Part shown: positions 8,919 through 23,688 of the stretch, one piece after another
Layout of the letters: each line of letters opens with the position of its first letter
How positions within the stretch are numbered: position 1 is the first letter of the stretch
Assembly: GCF_000513955.1 (NCBI RefSeq)
Contig: NZ_AZUZ01000014.1
Location: 35,413-99,412 of the forward strand
From: Pseudoxanthomonas suwonensis J47
GTDB taxonomy: Bacteria > Pseudomonadota > Gammaproteobacteria > Xanthomonadales > Xanthomonadaceae
Direction: 5' to 3'
DNA: 64,000 nucleotides
Made by a program: the position numbers and the translations under genes
The notes under the pieces: generated by a model
Database searches by the model: none
Seen by the model: the letters and a program-made list of their open reading frames with translations, nothing else
What the model was told of the DNA's origin: nothing

Positions 8919-9800
8919 TCAGAGCGGCCGCAGCTGCGCGCGCCGGCGCACCGCCGCCACCCAGCGCGAGGCCACCGCCGGCGAGGTGATGCACACCGCC
9001 TCGTCGGTCACCGTGGTCACCGCGCGTTCGAGCAGCTGGATGTCGGCCTCGTGCTGGCGCGCCACGTGCGGGTCCTCGAAGAACACCGCGCGCTGGCAGC
9101 GCCGTTCCAGCACCAGGTCGGCGATCTGCGCGTCGCCGCCCATCGGCCCGCTGAGGAAGCGGTGCACCCACGGCGTGTCCTGCGGCCAGCCGCGGCTCCA
9201 TGCCAGCTCGTTGAGGCGCTGGCCGGTGGTGCCGGTGCCCACGCGGCGGGCGAAGCGCGAGAGCACGTCGAAGTGCTCGGCGGCGAAGGCCAGCATCTGC
9301 GGCTTCATCGCGTCGTGCGCGATCAGCGCCAGGGTCTGCGATTCGAAGTCGTGGAAGCGGTCGGCGGTGGGGTCCGGCGCCAGCCCGGCGTGGATGCGTT
9401 CGTTCTCGATCCAGTCGCGCGCGCTGGCCACGGTGGAGATGAAGGGCTTGCCGTGGATCACGCACTGGCGCTTGAGCGCCACCGCCTCGGGGAAGATCGA
9501 GGACGGATCGACCGGGTCGATCAGGTAGATCGCACCATCGAGGGTGCGGCCATCGCTGCCCATGCCGACGATCTCGGCGACCAGCTTCATCAGCCCGCCC
9601 TCGCGGCCATAGGGATAGCGGCGCAGGCCGGCGTAGCCGCGCAGCATCCCGGCGGCGGCGATCGCGTCGTGGGTGCGGCCGACCGCGTGGATCTCCAGGC
9701 CCAGCTCGCGGATCCCCGGCTCGCTGGCGCGCAGCCAGCGGAACAGCGCGGCGTCCTCGGTGGCGTGGTGCAGGCGGTTGGCGGCAAGGCCCAGGCGCAT
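8919..9800 (-). CDS. Tandem-domain methylglyoxal synthase-like protein
   Basis: The C-terminal half (about residues 150-293) matches methylglyoxal synthase: LALIAHDAMKPQML, TGTTGQRL, LSGPMGGDAQIADLV with the catalytic Asp, and FFEDPHVARQHEADIQLL. The enzyme turns dihydroxyacetone phosphate into methylglyoxal. The N-terminal half shows the same layout in diverged form (GLAANRLHHATEDAALF, YGREGGLMKLVAEIV, GAIYLIDPVD), with Leu where the catalytic Asp should be. The family is normally about 150 residues long. The duplicated half may be structural or bind an allosteric ligand such as phosphate. It is the first gene of an operon with the NRDE gene. Confidence 0.82.
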   Translation of the reverse strand: MRLGLAANRLHHATEDAALFRWLRASEPGIRELGLEIHAVGRTHDAIAAAGMLRGYAGLRRYPYGREGGLMKLVAEIVGMGSDGRTLDGAIYLIDPVDPSSIFPEAVALKRQCVIHGKPFISTVASARDWIENERIHAGLAPDPTADRFHDFESQTLALIAHDAMKPQMLAFAAEHFDVLSRFARRVGTGTTGQRLNELAWSRGWPQDTPWVHRFLSGPMGGDAQIADLVLERRCQRAVFFEDPHVARQHEADIQLLERAVTTVTDEAVCITSPAVASRWVAAVRRRAQLRPL

Positions 9801-9936
9801 CGGTGCATGGCTCCGGATTCGGTCCGGAGGCAGTCTACCCGGCCACATCCGCCAGGTGCGGACGTTTGACCGTGGTCAGGTGCGCGCCGCCGATTCGGCG
9901 TAAGGTGGTGGCCGCTCCCTGGCTGGAGGACTGACG

Positions 9937-10962
9937 ATGGACAGGACCATGAAGGCCGCGGTCGTGCATGCGTTCGGGCAGCCGCTGCGGATCGAGGAGG
10001 TGCCGGTACCGCGTCCCGGGCCCGGCGAGCTGCTGGTGAAGATCGAAGCCTGCGGCGTATGCCATACCGACCTGCACGCCGCCGGCGGCGAGTGGCCGGT
10101 GAAGCCGCAGCCGCCTTTCATTCCGGGGCACGAAGGCGTGGGCCACGTGGTCGCGGTCGGCGCCGGCGTCAGCCACGTCCGCGAGGGCGACCGCGTCGGC
10201 ATCCCCTGGCTGTACTCGGCCTGCGGCCACTGCGAGCACTGCCTGGGTGGCTGGGAAACCCTGTGCGAGCAGCAGCAGAACACCGGCTACTCGGTCAACG
10301 GCGGTTTTGCCGAATACGCGCTGGCCGATGCCGGCTACGTCGGCCACCTGCCGGCGAACCTGGGCTTCGTCGAGGTCGCGCCGGTGCTGTGCGCCGGGGT
10401 CACCGTGTACAAGGGCCTGAAGGTCACCGACACCCGACCCGGCGACTGGATCGTGGTCTCCGGCATCGGCGGGCTCGGCCACATGGCGGTGCAGTACGCG
10501 CGGGCGATGGGCCTGAACGTGGCCGCGGTCGACGTCGACGACGCCAAGCTCGATCTCGCGCTCCGGCTCGGCGCCACCGTCGCGGTGAACGCGCGCAGGG
10601 CCGATCCGGTGGAGGTGATCAGGCGCGAGATCGGCGGCGCGCATGGCGCCCTGGTCACCGCGGTCTCGCCCGCGGCGTTCGAACAGGCGCAGGGCATGGT
10701 CCGCCGCGGCGGCACGGTATCGCTGGTCGGGCTGCCGCCGGGCAGCTTCCCGCTGGACATCTTCGGCATGGTGCTGAACGGCATCACCGTGCGCGGCTCG
10801 ATCGTCGGCACGCGGCTGGACCTGCAGGAATCGCTGCGGTTCGCCGCCGACGGCAAGGTCGCCGCCACCTTGTCCACCGACCGGCTGGAGAACATCAACG
10901 ACGTCTTCGACCGCATGCGCGACGGCCGCATCGAGGGCCGGGTGGTGCTCGATTTCAGCTGA
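9937..10962 (+). CDS. adhP: Zinc-dependent alcohol dehydrogenase (AdhP type)
   Basis: This cytosolic NAD-dependent alcohol dehydrogenase has 341 residues. The catalytic zinc site is GVCHTD plus the PGHEGVG motif. The structural zinc site is [15 protein letters not shown]. The Rossmann loop is [13 protein letters not shown]. The ATG at 9937 has a good GGAGG ribosome site eight bases upstream. The full set of zinc ligands argues for an active enzyme of the ethanol/propanol-preferring class, most likely working with short primary alcohols and aldehydes. Its stop faces the benE stop only 17 bases away. Confidence 0.92.
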   Translation: MDRTMKAAVVHAFGQPLRIEEVPVPRPGPGELLVKIEACGVCHTDLHAAGGEWPVKPQPPFIPGHEGVGHVVAVGAGVSHVREGDRVGIPWLYSACGHCEHCLGGWETLCEQQQNTGYSVNGGFAEYALADAGYVGHLPANLGFVEVAPVLCAGVTVYKGLKVTDTRPGDWIVVSGIGGLGHMAVQYARAMGLNVAAVDVDDAKLDLALRLGATVAVNARRADPVEVIRREIGGAHGALVTAVSPAAFEQAQGMVRRGGTVSLVGLPPGSFPLDIFGMVLNGITVRGSIVGTRLDLQESLRFAADGKVAATLSTDRLENINDVFDRMRDGRIEGRVVLDFS

Positions 10963-10979
10963 AGCCCGGGCGCCGCGGG

Positions 10980-12170
10980 TCAGGCGGCGCGCGGCGGGCG
11001 CAGCACCAGGCGCACGATCACCCCGGCCACCAGCCCCCAGAACGCCGCGCCCACGTCCAGCAACGACAGGCCGGAGGCGGTGACCAGGAAGGTGACCAGC
11101 GCGGCGTCGCGTTCGTGCGCGTCCTGCCGCGCGGTGGCCAGGCTGCTGCCGAGGGTGCCGATCAGGGCGATGCCGGCGATCGCCAGCACCAGCGCCTGCG
11201 GGAAGGCCGCGAACAGCCCGGCGACGGTGGCGCCGAACAGGCCGACCAGCAGGTAGAAGATGCCCGCCCACACCGCGGCCATGTAGCGTTTGGCCGGATC
11301 GGGATGCGCTTCCGGGCCCATGCAGATCGCCGCGGTGATCGCCGCCAGGTTCAGGGCGAAGCCGCCGAACGGGGCGAGCACGAGGTTGGCCGCGCCGGTC
11401 CAGCCGATCGCCGGCGACACCGGCACCGGATAGCCGGATGCGCGGATCACCGCCACGCCCGGTACGTTCTGCGAGGCCATGGTCACCACGAACAGCGGCA
11501 GGGCCACGCCCAGCACTGCGGCGAGGCTCATGCGCGGCGTGGTCCACTCCGGTCGCGCCAGTTCCAGGCGCAGCTGGCCCAGGTCCAGCTGCGCGGTGGC
11601 GGCGGCGATCGCGGTGCCGACCAGCAGGGTGAGGATCACCGCGTAGCGCGGCCAGAACCTGCGCGCGGCCAGCCAGGTGCCGAGCATCGCCAGCACCAGC
11701 AGCGGCTGCGCCTGGATCGCGGCGAAGGCATCGATGCCGAAGCGCAGCAGCACGCCGGCGAGCATGCCCGAGGCCAGCGACAGCGGGAACCGCCCGAGCA
11801 TGCGTTCGAACACGCCGGAGAACCCGGCGATGACGATCAGCAGCGCCGACAGCAGGAAGCCGGCGATGGCCTCCTCCATCGGCACGCCGGCCGCGCTGGT
11901 CACCAGCACCGCCGCACCGGGCGTGGACCAGGCGGTGACCACCGGCATCTTCCAGCGCAGCGACAGGCCGATGCAGGTCGCGCCCATGCCCAGGCCGAGC
12001 GCCCACATCCACGAGGCGGTCTGTGACGGCGTCGCCCCTAATGCCTGCGCGGCCTGGAACACGATCGCCGCGGAACTGGCGAAGCCCACCAGCACGGTGA
12101 CGAATCCCGCAGCGATCGCGGAGACGGACTGGTCGCGCCAGAGGCGCTGGGAGAGGGGTGTCGCACTCAT
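10980..12170 (-). CDS. benE: BenE-family benzoate/H+ symporter
   Basis: The protein of 396 residues has about 12 membrane helices and the BenE family pattern: an N-terminal GFVTVLVGFASSAAIVFQAA helix, then WSTPGAAVL near residue 80 and the FGGFALNLAAITAAI segment near 240. Family members import benzoate or related aromatics with protons. No aromatic-degradation genes lie nearby, so the substrate is uncertain. The gene is convergent with adhP. Confidence 0.88.
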   Translation of the reverse strand: MSATPLSQRLWRDQSVSAIAAGFVTVLVGFASSAAIVFQAAQALGATPSQTASWMWALGLGMGATCIGLSLRWKMPVVTAWSTPGAAVLVTSAAGVPMEEAIAGFLLSALLIVIAGFSGVFERMLGRFPLSLASGMLAGVLLRFGIDAFAAIQAQPLLVLAMLGTWLAARRFWPRYAVILTLLVGTAIAAATAQLDLGQLRLELARPEWTTPRMSLAAVLGVALPLFVVTMASQNVPGVAVIRASGYPVPVSPAIGWTGAANLVLAPFGGFALNLAAITAAICMGPEAHPDPAKRYMAAVWAGIFYLLVGLFGATVAGLFAAFPQALVLAIAGIALIGTLGSSLATARQDAHERDAALVTFLVTASGLSLLDVGAAFWGLVAGVIVRLVLRPPRAA

Positions 12171-12245
12171 GGCGGCAGGGTCAGGTCGTCGGCAAGGGAG
12201 GGCCGGTTCGGCGGAACGTCGGCGGGTGAGGAGGCGGGCGACGGC

Positions 12246-13226
12246 TTACTCGGACTCGATGCCGGCCAGCTCCAGCACCCACTGCGGAACCAGCGGTTCG
12301 TCGGGGAGGATCTTCCGGCGAGGCGTCGAACCCAGCGCCCAGCGGTGCAGCCAGCCGATGCCGGCCGCGCCGGTGTAGCCGCCTTCACCGCGGGCATAGG
12401 CCGCGTCCTGCATCGCTTCGTCGAGGCTGACCAGGCGGTAGCCGCGCTGGCGTACTGCATCGATCAGCGCCGCGTAGGAAGCGGCGTTGAGCTCGTTGGC
12501 GTGCATCAGCCACACCTGCGGCAACGCGTAGCCGAGCAGTTCGATGGACTGCCGCTCGAAGTAGTCGAGCTTGTCGAGCATGTACGGCACGTAGCCCTCG
12601 CGCAGCCGCTGCAGCGTGCCTCCGGGGTCGTCCACCTCCACCTCGCCGTCGAGGACGCGTGCGTAGGCGGCGGCCCAGATCCATTCGCTGTTGTCGACGG
12701 TGACCGGGGCGATCGCGTAGCCGAGCCGCTCGAAGCAGGCCTGCAGCACCTCCCGGTCCGCGGCATCGCGGCCGGCGCGCAGGTACGGATGGCGGAACCA
12801 GCGCGGCACCTGCCCGCGTTCGGCCAGCAGTGGACGCAGCACCTGCTCGCCGCGTTCGACGTCCTCGCAGTAGGCGGCTGCGCCGATGTCGGCGATCTGC
12901 GGATGGCTGTAGCCGTGGTTGCCCAGGGCGTAGCCGGCATCGAGCCAGTCGCGCAGCATCGCCACCCGTTCCGGCGCGAGCTGGCCATCGACCTGGAGCT
13001 TGAACTCGTTGACGAAGCCGGTGACCGGCACACCGGCGCGGGCCAGCTGCGCCATCAGCTGTTCGTGCCGCTGCTGCAGCACCTCGCCGGAGACCGCGCC
13101 CGCGCGCTGCCAGGGCAGGTCGTCGATGGTGACGGCGATGCGCCGGTCGATGGTTTCGGCACTGGCCGTCGTGCACGCGGCCAGCAGGAGCAGGGCGAAG
13201 TGGCGGAGCAGGGATGGGCGGGTCAT
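12246..13226 (-). CDS. Secreted polysaccharide deacetylase (NodB domain)
   Basis: The 326-residue protein has an N-terminal signal peptide ending in TASA. A NodB-fold domain follows, with the metal-binding/catalytic aspartate motif AVTIDDLPW (about residue 31), the GNHGYSHP motif giving two metal-ligand histidines, and RHPYLRAG as the third motif. It probably removes acetyl groups from an envelope or exported polysaccharide in the periplasm. Related Xanthomonadaceae proteins are annotated only as polysaccharide deacetylases, and the substrate is unknown. Confidence 0.85.
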   Translation of the reverse strand: MTRPSLLRHFALLLLAACTTASAETIDRRIAVTIDDLPWQRAGAVSGEVLQQRHEQLMAQLARAGVPVTGFVNEFKLQVDGQLAPERVAMLRDWLDAGYALGNHGYSHPQIADIGAAAYCEDVERGEQVLRPLLAERGQVPRWFRHPYLRAGRDAADREVLQACFERLGYAIAPVTVDNSEWIWAAAYARVLDGEVEVDDPGGTLQRLREGYVPYMLDKLDYFERQSIELLGYALPQVWLMHANELNAASYAALIDAVRQRGYRLVSLDEAMQDAAYARGEGGYTGAAGIGWLHRWALGSTPRRKILPDEPLVPQWVLELAGIESE

Positions 13227-13329
13227 GGCCGCATTGTGCCCAACAATTGGGCTGCCACCCTCCCCCTGCCGGCGAGGAGGGCCGGATGTCGACTTCGGCG
13301 CCGCTCAGGAAGGCGCAGGGTTCCCCCCC

Positions 13330-13475
13330 GTAGCCCGGGTCAAGCGGAGCGCACCGCGCCGCTGCAATGCCAGGACGCTGGCGAGGCCTGGCGCGTCGCC
13401 ACGCGCTGCGGACTCACCGTCGGACGCGTTGAACCCGGAAGCGGCCTTTGGCCTTATCCGGGCTACGCCGGACGG
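13330..13475. repeat. Pair of inverted REP-like elements
   Basis: Two facing copies of a palindromic element with tagcccgggtcaagcggagc at the left (from 13331) and ttatccgggctacgcc at the right (ending near 13469). They resemble the paired elements at 24680-24793. This fills most of the 429-base gap between the deacetylase gene and gltD. I see no gene there. Such REP pairs are usually mobilised by TnpA-REP transposases, and none is in the window. Confidence 0.7.
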
Positions 13476-13559
13476 CTGGCAGGGGTACGACGCGTACGCA
13501 GGCGGTTCGATTCCGCTGCTGCGTTGGCCCGCTCCCCGACCCCCCGCTCCGCGCCCCGG

Positions 13560-13580
13560 CCCGCGTCCATCGGACGCGGG
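13560..13580 (-). terminator. Stem-loop downstream of gltD
   Basis: A 9-bp perfect stem (13560-13568 with 13572-13580) has a 3-base loop. It lies 76 bases past the gltD stop codon and has no T-run, so this is a candidate terminator of the glt operon. Confidence 0.5.
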
Positions 13581-13655
13581 CGTTCGCCGGCATGCGCGCC
13601 CGTGGCGCGCGAGCAATGCCGCCTCACCCCGGTGGGCGAGGGGCTCCAGGCGAGC

Positions 13656-19758
<6,103 letters not shown>

Positions 19759-19862
19759 CGGGCGCTGTTTCCCGGACGCGAGGGAAGGCGGCTCCGCACA
19801 CAGTTTCCGAGGAAACTGGCGCGACCTGGAATGCCGCCGGAAGCCCGACTAAAGCACAGATG

Positions 19863-19876
19863 TTGCGGTGCCGCAA
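19863..19876. promoter_or_regulatory. Short palindrome upstream of gltB
   Basis: Two six-base arms (ttgcgg and ccgcaa) flank a 2-base centre, about 105 bases before the gltB start. It could be an operator. The rest of the 298-base gap 19759-20056 shows nothing I can assign. Confidence 0.25.
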
Positions 19877-20056
19877 CCGCGATGCGGACGCCTGGAAAAG
19901 GTGCTTTTGAAACCGTCTGGTCGCGACCTGAGTGCAGGCGCCCGGAGCAGCTCCCGCCAGTCGCGCACGCGCGAAAGCGGCGGGCGGGTGCGCGCCCTGT
20001 TCATGATGCAAACGCAGTCCGATGCGCGCGGCGGTGACGCCCGCCGCGCGCGACGC

Positions 20057-20443
20057 TCAGCCGCAGCGCACGGAAGTAATCGTGCCGGCGTCGTCGACTT
20101 CGATGTTCAGGCGCGCCCCGTCGAACTCCATGGTCACCATCTCGCCCGGCTTGAGGATGCGCACCTTGTCGGCGCCGGCATCGATACGCGCCTGTTCGGC
20201 CTTGGCGTCGTCGACCGCCTGGCCGATCAGGCCCTGCACCTTGCTGGCATCGCAGGTCGGCGGCGCGTCGGCGTCGGCCGGCGGCGGCGGTTCGGCGGCG
20301 GATTCGGCGGCTTGCTGCGCGGCGACCAGTGCCTGCTCCTGCTCGGCGGCATCGTCTTCCTGGGCGACTTCGGGAGTGCAGGCGGAAAGCAGGCCCAGCA
20401 GGGCCAACGACGGAAGCAGGCGAAGGACGACAGACGCGCGCAT
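20057..20443 (-). CDS. Lipoprotein with peptidase-inhibitor I78-like domain
   Basis: The 128-residue precursor has a lipoprotein signal with lipobox LLSAC (Cys about residue 21). An acidic, Ala/Gln-rich linker follows. The C-terminal domain starts CDASKVQGLIG and ends LNIEVDDAGTITSVRCG. The two cysteines and the spacing of VRILKPGEMVTMEF match the I78 (Elastase inhibitor AFLEI-like) family. It probably sits in the envelope and may inhibit a serine peptidase. The 28-bp direct repeat over its start codon leaves some doubt about the exact 5' region. Confidence 0.78.
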   Translation of the reverse strand: MRASVVLRLLPSLALLGLLSACTPEVAQEDDAAEQEQALVAAQQAAESAAEPPPPADADAPPTCDASKVQGLIGQAVDDAKAEQARIDAGADKVRILKPGEMVTMEFDGARLNIEVDDAGTITSVRCG

Positions 20444-20513
20444 GGGAATTCCAGCACGTCGACGCGGGTGTGCTCCTCGTCCGACGGACGACAGACGCGC
20501 GCATGGGAATTCC
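20425..20513 (-). repeat. 28-bp direct repeat duplicating a start region
   Basis: The same 28 bases occur at 20425-20452 and 20486-20513, 61 bases apart. On the minus strand each copy contains ggaattcccatgcgcgcgtc, that is, the ATG of the I78-like lipoprotein with its upstream bases. Only the copy nearer the gene reads into the lipoprotein in frame. Confidence 0.9.
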
Positions 20514-20666
20514 CGGTGGAAGTGCGCAGCAAGCTTGCCGGAGGCCACATTCGCGAACCGTTAACCGCGGCCGCCGATGTCGCGGTTTGACGTTGCCGAT
20601 GCGCGGCGACGACGCGCTCCATGCACCACGATGGTGACACTGGCGTCCCCCGCCGCGCCCTCCTCC

Positions 20667-21731
20667 ATGCCCAGCACGCCGCCGATCCCCGATTGCGCCC
20701 GCGATGCCGACCGCGCCGGCCTGGTGCACGTGGGCGACGACGCCCCCGGGATCCGCCGCGTCCGCTGCGGCAAGGGCTTCGCCTACCGCCTGGGCGGCAA
20801 GGCGGTGCGCGACGCGGCGACCTTGGCGCGGATCCGCGCGCTGGCGATCCCGCCGGCCTGGACCGACGTGTGGATCTGCGCGGATGCCTGCGGCCACCTG
20901 CAGGCCACCGGCCGCGACGCGCGCGGGCGCAAGCAGTACCGCTACCACCCCGACTGGGTGCGGCATCGCGGTGCCGGCAAGTTCACCCGCGTCGTCGCCT
21001 TCGGCGAAGCCCTGCCGGCGCTGCGCCGCAGCCTCAGGCGCGACCTCGGCCTGCCCGGCCATCCGCGCGGCAAGGTGCTGGCGCTGGTGGTGGCGGTGAT
21101 GGACGAGACCCTGCTGCGCATCGGCAACGACACCTACATGCGCAGCAACCGGTCCTACGGCCTGACCACGCTGCGCAACCGCCACGTCGACTTCCTCGCC
21201 GGTGGCCGCGCGCGGATCGCGTTCCGTGGCAAGGCCGGCCAGCCGCAGGAAGCGGTGCTCGACGACGCGCGCCTGGTGCGACTGATGCGCCGCTGCCGCG
21301 AGTTGCCCGGGCAGGCGCTGTTCCAGTACCGCGACGACGATGGCGCGGTGCTGCCAGTGCAGTCGACCCAGGTCAACGACTACCTGCGCGAAGCCATGGG
21401 CGAGGCGTTCACCGCCAAGGACTTCCGCACCTGGGGCGGCACCGTCGCCGCGATCCGCCGGCTGGTGGCGCTGGGCGAGGCCGAGGCGAGCCAGCGCGGG
21501 CAGGCCGCGCAGCAGATGGAGGTGGTGCGCGAGGTGGCCGCGGCACTGGGCAACACGCCGGCGGTGTGCCGCAGCGCGTACATCGATCCATGCGTGTTCG
21601 AAGGCTGGCTCGATGGCAGCCTGCAGCGGCAGTGCGCGACCTGCCGCGGCCAGCGCCAGTGGGAACGGGCGGCGCTGGCCTACCTGCGCCGCGCCCATCG
21701 CGTGCGCCGCACCCCGCGCCGCCGGGGCTGA
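20667..21731 (+). CDS. DNA topoisomerase IB
   Basis: This is a bacterial/poxvirus-type topoisomerase I of 354 residues that relaxes supercoils through a 3'-phosphotyrosine. The N-terminal beta domain begins GLVHVGDDAPGIRR. The catalytic domain shows GLTTLRNRHV with the first Arg, the second Arg in FRTWGGT, and the nucleophile Tyr in VCRSAYIDP. In-frame ATGs at 20577 and 20631 are possible, but homology starts just after 20667. A C-terminal tail of basic residues ends RRTPRRRG. Bacterial members are sporadic and often horizontally spread. Confidence 0.9.
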   Translation: MPSTPPIPDCARDADRAGLVHVGDDAPGIRRVRCGKGFAYRLGGKAVRDAATLARIRALAIPPAWTDVWICADACGHLQATGRDARGRKQYRYHPDWVRHRGAGKFTRVVAFGEALPALRRSLRRDLGLPGHPRGKVLALVVAVMDETLLRIGNDTYMRSNRSYGLTTLRNRHVDFLAGGRARIAFRGKAGQPQEAVLDDARLVRLMRRCRELPGQALFQYRDDDGAVLPVQSTQVNDYLREAMGEAFTAKDFRTWGGTVAAIRRLVALGEAEASQRGQAAQQMEVVREVAAALGNTPAVCRSAYIDPCVFEGWLDGSLQRQCATCRGQRQWERAALAYLRRAHRVRRTPRRRG

Positions 21732-21735
21732 ACCG

Positions 21736-21835
21736 GTGGAGTGGGGCGTGCCCCGCATGCTGCCACTACCGCTGGACGCAAGCGACCAGCGGAGCAGGCG
21801 CCTGCCGGACAGCAGCGAGGCACGCTCCGCTCCAC
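21736..21835. repeat. Long inverted repeat between convergent genes
   Basis: Fifteen-base arms at 21736-21750 and 21821-21835 match at 13 of 15 positions, with smaller hairpins inside. It resembles a miniature REP-like element and may act as a bidirectional terminator. Confidence 0.6.
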
Positions 21836-21845
21836 AGGAAGTCCG

Positions 21846-22193
21846 TCAGCTGCAGGACATCCCGGTGATCGCGTTGTTGCGGCCGGTCTCCACGGTCAGG
21901 CGCGAGCCGCCGCTGGTGGCCGGGACGGGCTGGTGGGTGCTGCCCTGGCGTTCGCCCGCGCCGCGCACCACCTGCAGTTCGGTGCTGTCGCTGTCCACCC
22001 GCGCCCGGGCGAGGGTGGCGTCGGAGGCGGCCAGGCCGACCGCGCCGCGGACCATGTCGGTATGGCACTGGCCGGAGATGACGCCGTCGATCGGCGCCAC
22101 CTCGGCGATGCGCGGTCCGGCGCAGCCTGCGAGCAGGCAGGCGCCGAGCAGGCAGGCACCCGTGGCGGCAATGGGGCGGGGGGATCGCGCCAT
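21846..22193 (-). CDS. Second I78-like lipoprotein
   Basis: This 115-residue precursor has a clear lipobox, LLAGC (Cys about residue 24). The mature part has Cys-His-Thr near 43 and ends SRLTVETGRNNAITGMSCS. The cysteine pair, a VVRGAGE strand and the RLxV...I..xxC ending repeat the I78 inhibitor layout. It lies on the other side of topoisomerase IB from the similar lipoprotein at 20057-20443. Sequence identity between the two is low, so shared family is inference. Confidence 0.62.
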   Translation of the reverse strand: MARSPRPIAATGACLLGACLLAGCAGPRIAEVAPIDGVISGQCHTDMVRGAVGLAASDATLARARVDSDSTELQVVRGAGERQGSTHQPVPATSGGSRLTVETGRNNAITGMSCS

Positions 22194-22364
22194 GGCGGTA
22201 CTCCGTGAAGCCGGGAAAGCCAGCCTGCCGCCGCCGCCGTGGGCGCAGGATGAAGACCGCGGTATTCCGCGCGGCCATGCCCGACCCGCGCGGATGGAAT
22301 AGGCGGACGGCGCCCGGCGGATGCGCCATGATCGGCGCCATCACAGCGCGGGGAGGCCGCACCG

Positions 22365-23675
22365 ATGCATATCCAGGAAACGCCGCCGGATGCCAGCGGC
22401 GGACAGGCCGCGGTCGCGTCATGGCTGCTGCCGCTGGTGATCACCCTGTTCTTCGCCTGGGGTTTCTGCACGGTGCTGGTGGACGTGCTGATCCCCAAGC
22501 TCAAGGCGACGTTCCAGCTGAGCTACGCCGAGGCGATGCTGACCCAGTTCTGCTTCTTCCTGGCGTACTTCATCGTCTCGATCCCGGCCGGGCTGCTAGT
22601 GAGCCGGATCGGCTACATGCGCGGCATCGTGCTGGGCCTGGCGGTGATGGCCGGCGGCTGCCTGATGTTCTCGCCGGCCGCGTCGATGGGCTGGTATCCG
22701 GCCTTCCTCGCCGCGCTGTTCGTGCTGGCCGGCGGCATCACCCTGGTGCAGGTGGCGGCCAATCCGCTCGCCGCGGGACTTGGCGATCCGGCGCGGGCGC
22801 ACAGCCGGCTCACCCTGGCGCAGGCGTTCAACTCCTTCGGCACCATGCTCGGGCCGCTGTTCGGTTCCTCGCTGATCCTGGCGGCGGGCGTGAGCGAGCC
22901 GACGCCGGGCATGGATGCGGCGGCGCTGGCCGCGTTCCGCGTCGAGCAGGCCGGCCACGTGCGCCTGCCGTACATGATCATCGCCGGCGTGCTGCTGGTG
23001 CTGGCCGCGCTGTGCTGGGCCTACCGCCGCGCGCCGGTGCCGGTGGTGCGACCGGTCGGGCAGGCCGACTATCTGCGCCTGCTGCGGATCCCGCGGCTGA
23101 GCCTGGGCGCGCTGTCGATCTTCCTGTACGTGGGCGCGGAAGTGGCCATCGGCAGCGCGCTGGTGAACTACCTGATCATGGTCGGCGCGACCGGTTCGGA
23201 ACACGCCGCCGGCAACCTGATCTCGGTGTACTGGGGGTTGGCCATGGTGGGGCGTTTCATCGGCGCGTGGGTGCTGCGCATGGTGCCGGCCGGGGTGGTG
23301 CTGGCCACCTGCGCGACCTGCGCCGGCCTGCTGGCGCTGCTGGCCGGCACGACCCTGGAAGGCACCGCCGCGGCGGTGGCGATCCTGTCGATCGGCCTGT
23401 TCAATTCGGTGATGTTCCCGACCATCTTCACCCTGTCGATCGACGGGCTGGGCGAGGACACCCCGGGCGGTTCCGGCATCCTGTGCCTGGCCATCGTCGG
23501 CGGCGCGATCGTGCCGCTGCTGATCGGCATGACCGCGGACCGCTTCGGCCTGGCGCTGGCGCTGGTGGTGCCGGCGGCGTGCTACGTATGGATCGCCTGC
23601 TACGGGCTGCTGGTGCGGTTCGGCGTGCTGCCGGCCCGCCCGGCGCCGGCAGCGGTCGCCGCGGCGGAAACCTGA
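22365..23675 (+). CDS. Sugar MFS transporter, FucP/GluP family
   Basis: The 436-residue permease has twelve helices. The FucP-family patterns are FFAWGFCTVLVDVLIPKLK near residue 30, LVQVAANPLAAGLGDP near 135, and the LTLAQAFNSFGTMLGP sequence in helix 5. These transporters carry fucose, glucose, galactose or mannose with protons. The kinase gene begins 13 bases downstream and the AGE-family isomerase gene follows on the other strand. Mannose or fructose is therefore the best guess. Confidence 0.88.
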   Translation: MHIQETPPDASGGQAAVASWLLPLVITLFFAWGFCTVLVDVLIPKLKATFQLSYAEAMLTQFCFFLAYFIVSIPAGLLVSRIGYMRGIVLGLAVMAGGCLMFSPAASMGWYPAFLAALFVLAGGITLVQVAANPLAAGLGDPARAHSRLTLAQAFNSFGTMLGPLFGSSLILAAGVSEPTPGMDAAALAAFRVEQAGHVRLPYMIIAGVLLVLAALCWAYRRAPVPVVRPVGQADYLRLLRIPRLSLGALSIFLYVGAEVAIGSALVNYLIMVGATGSEHAAGNLISVYWGLAMVGRFIGAWVLRMVPAGVVLATCATCAGLLALLAGTTLEGTAAAVAILSIGLFNSVMFPTIFTLSIDGLGEDTPGGSGILCLAIVGGAIVPLLIGMTADRFGLALALVVPAACYVWIACYGLLVRFGVLPARPAPAAVAAAET

Positions 23676-23688
23676 GGCGCGGTTGCGG

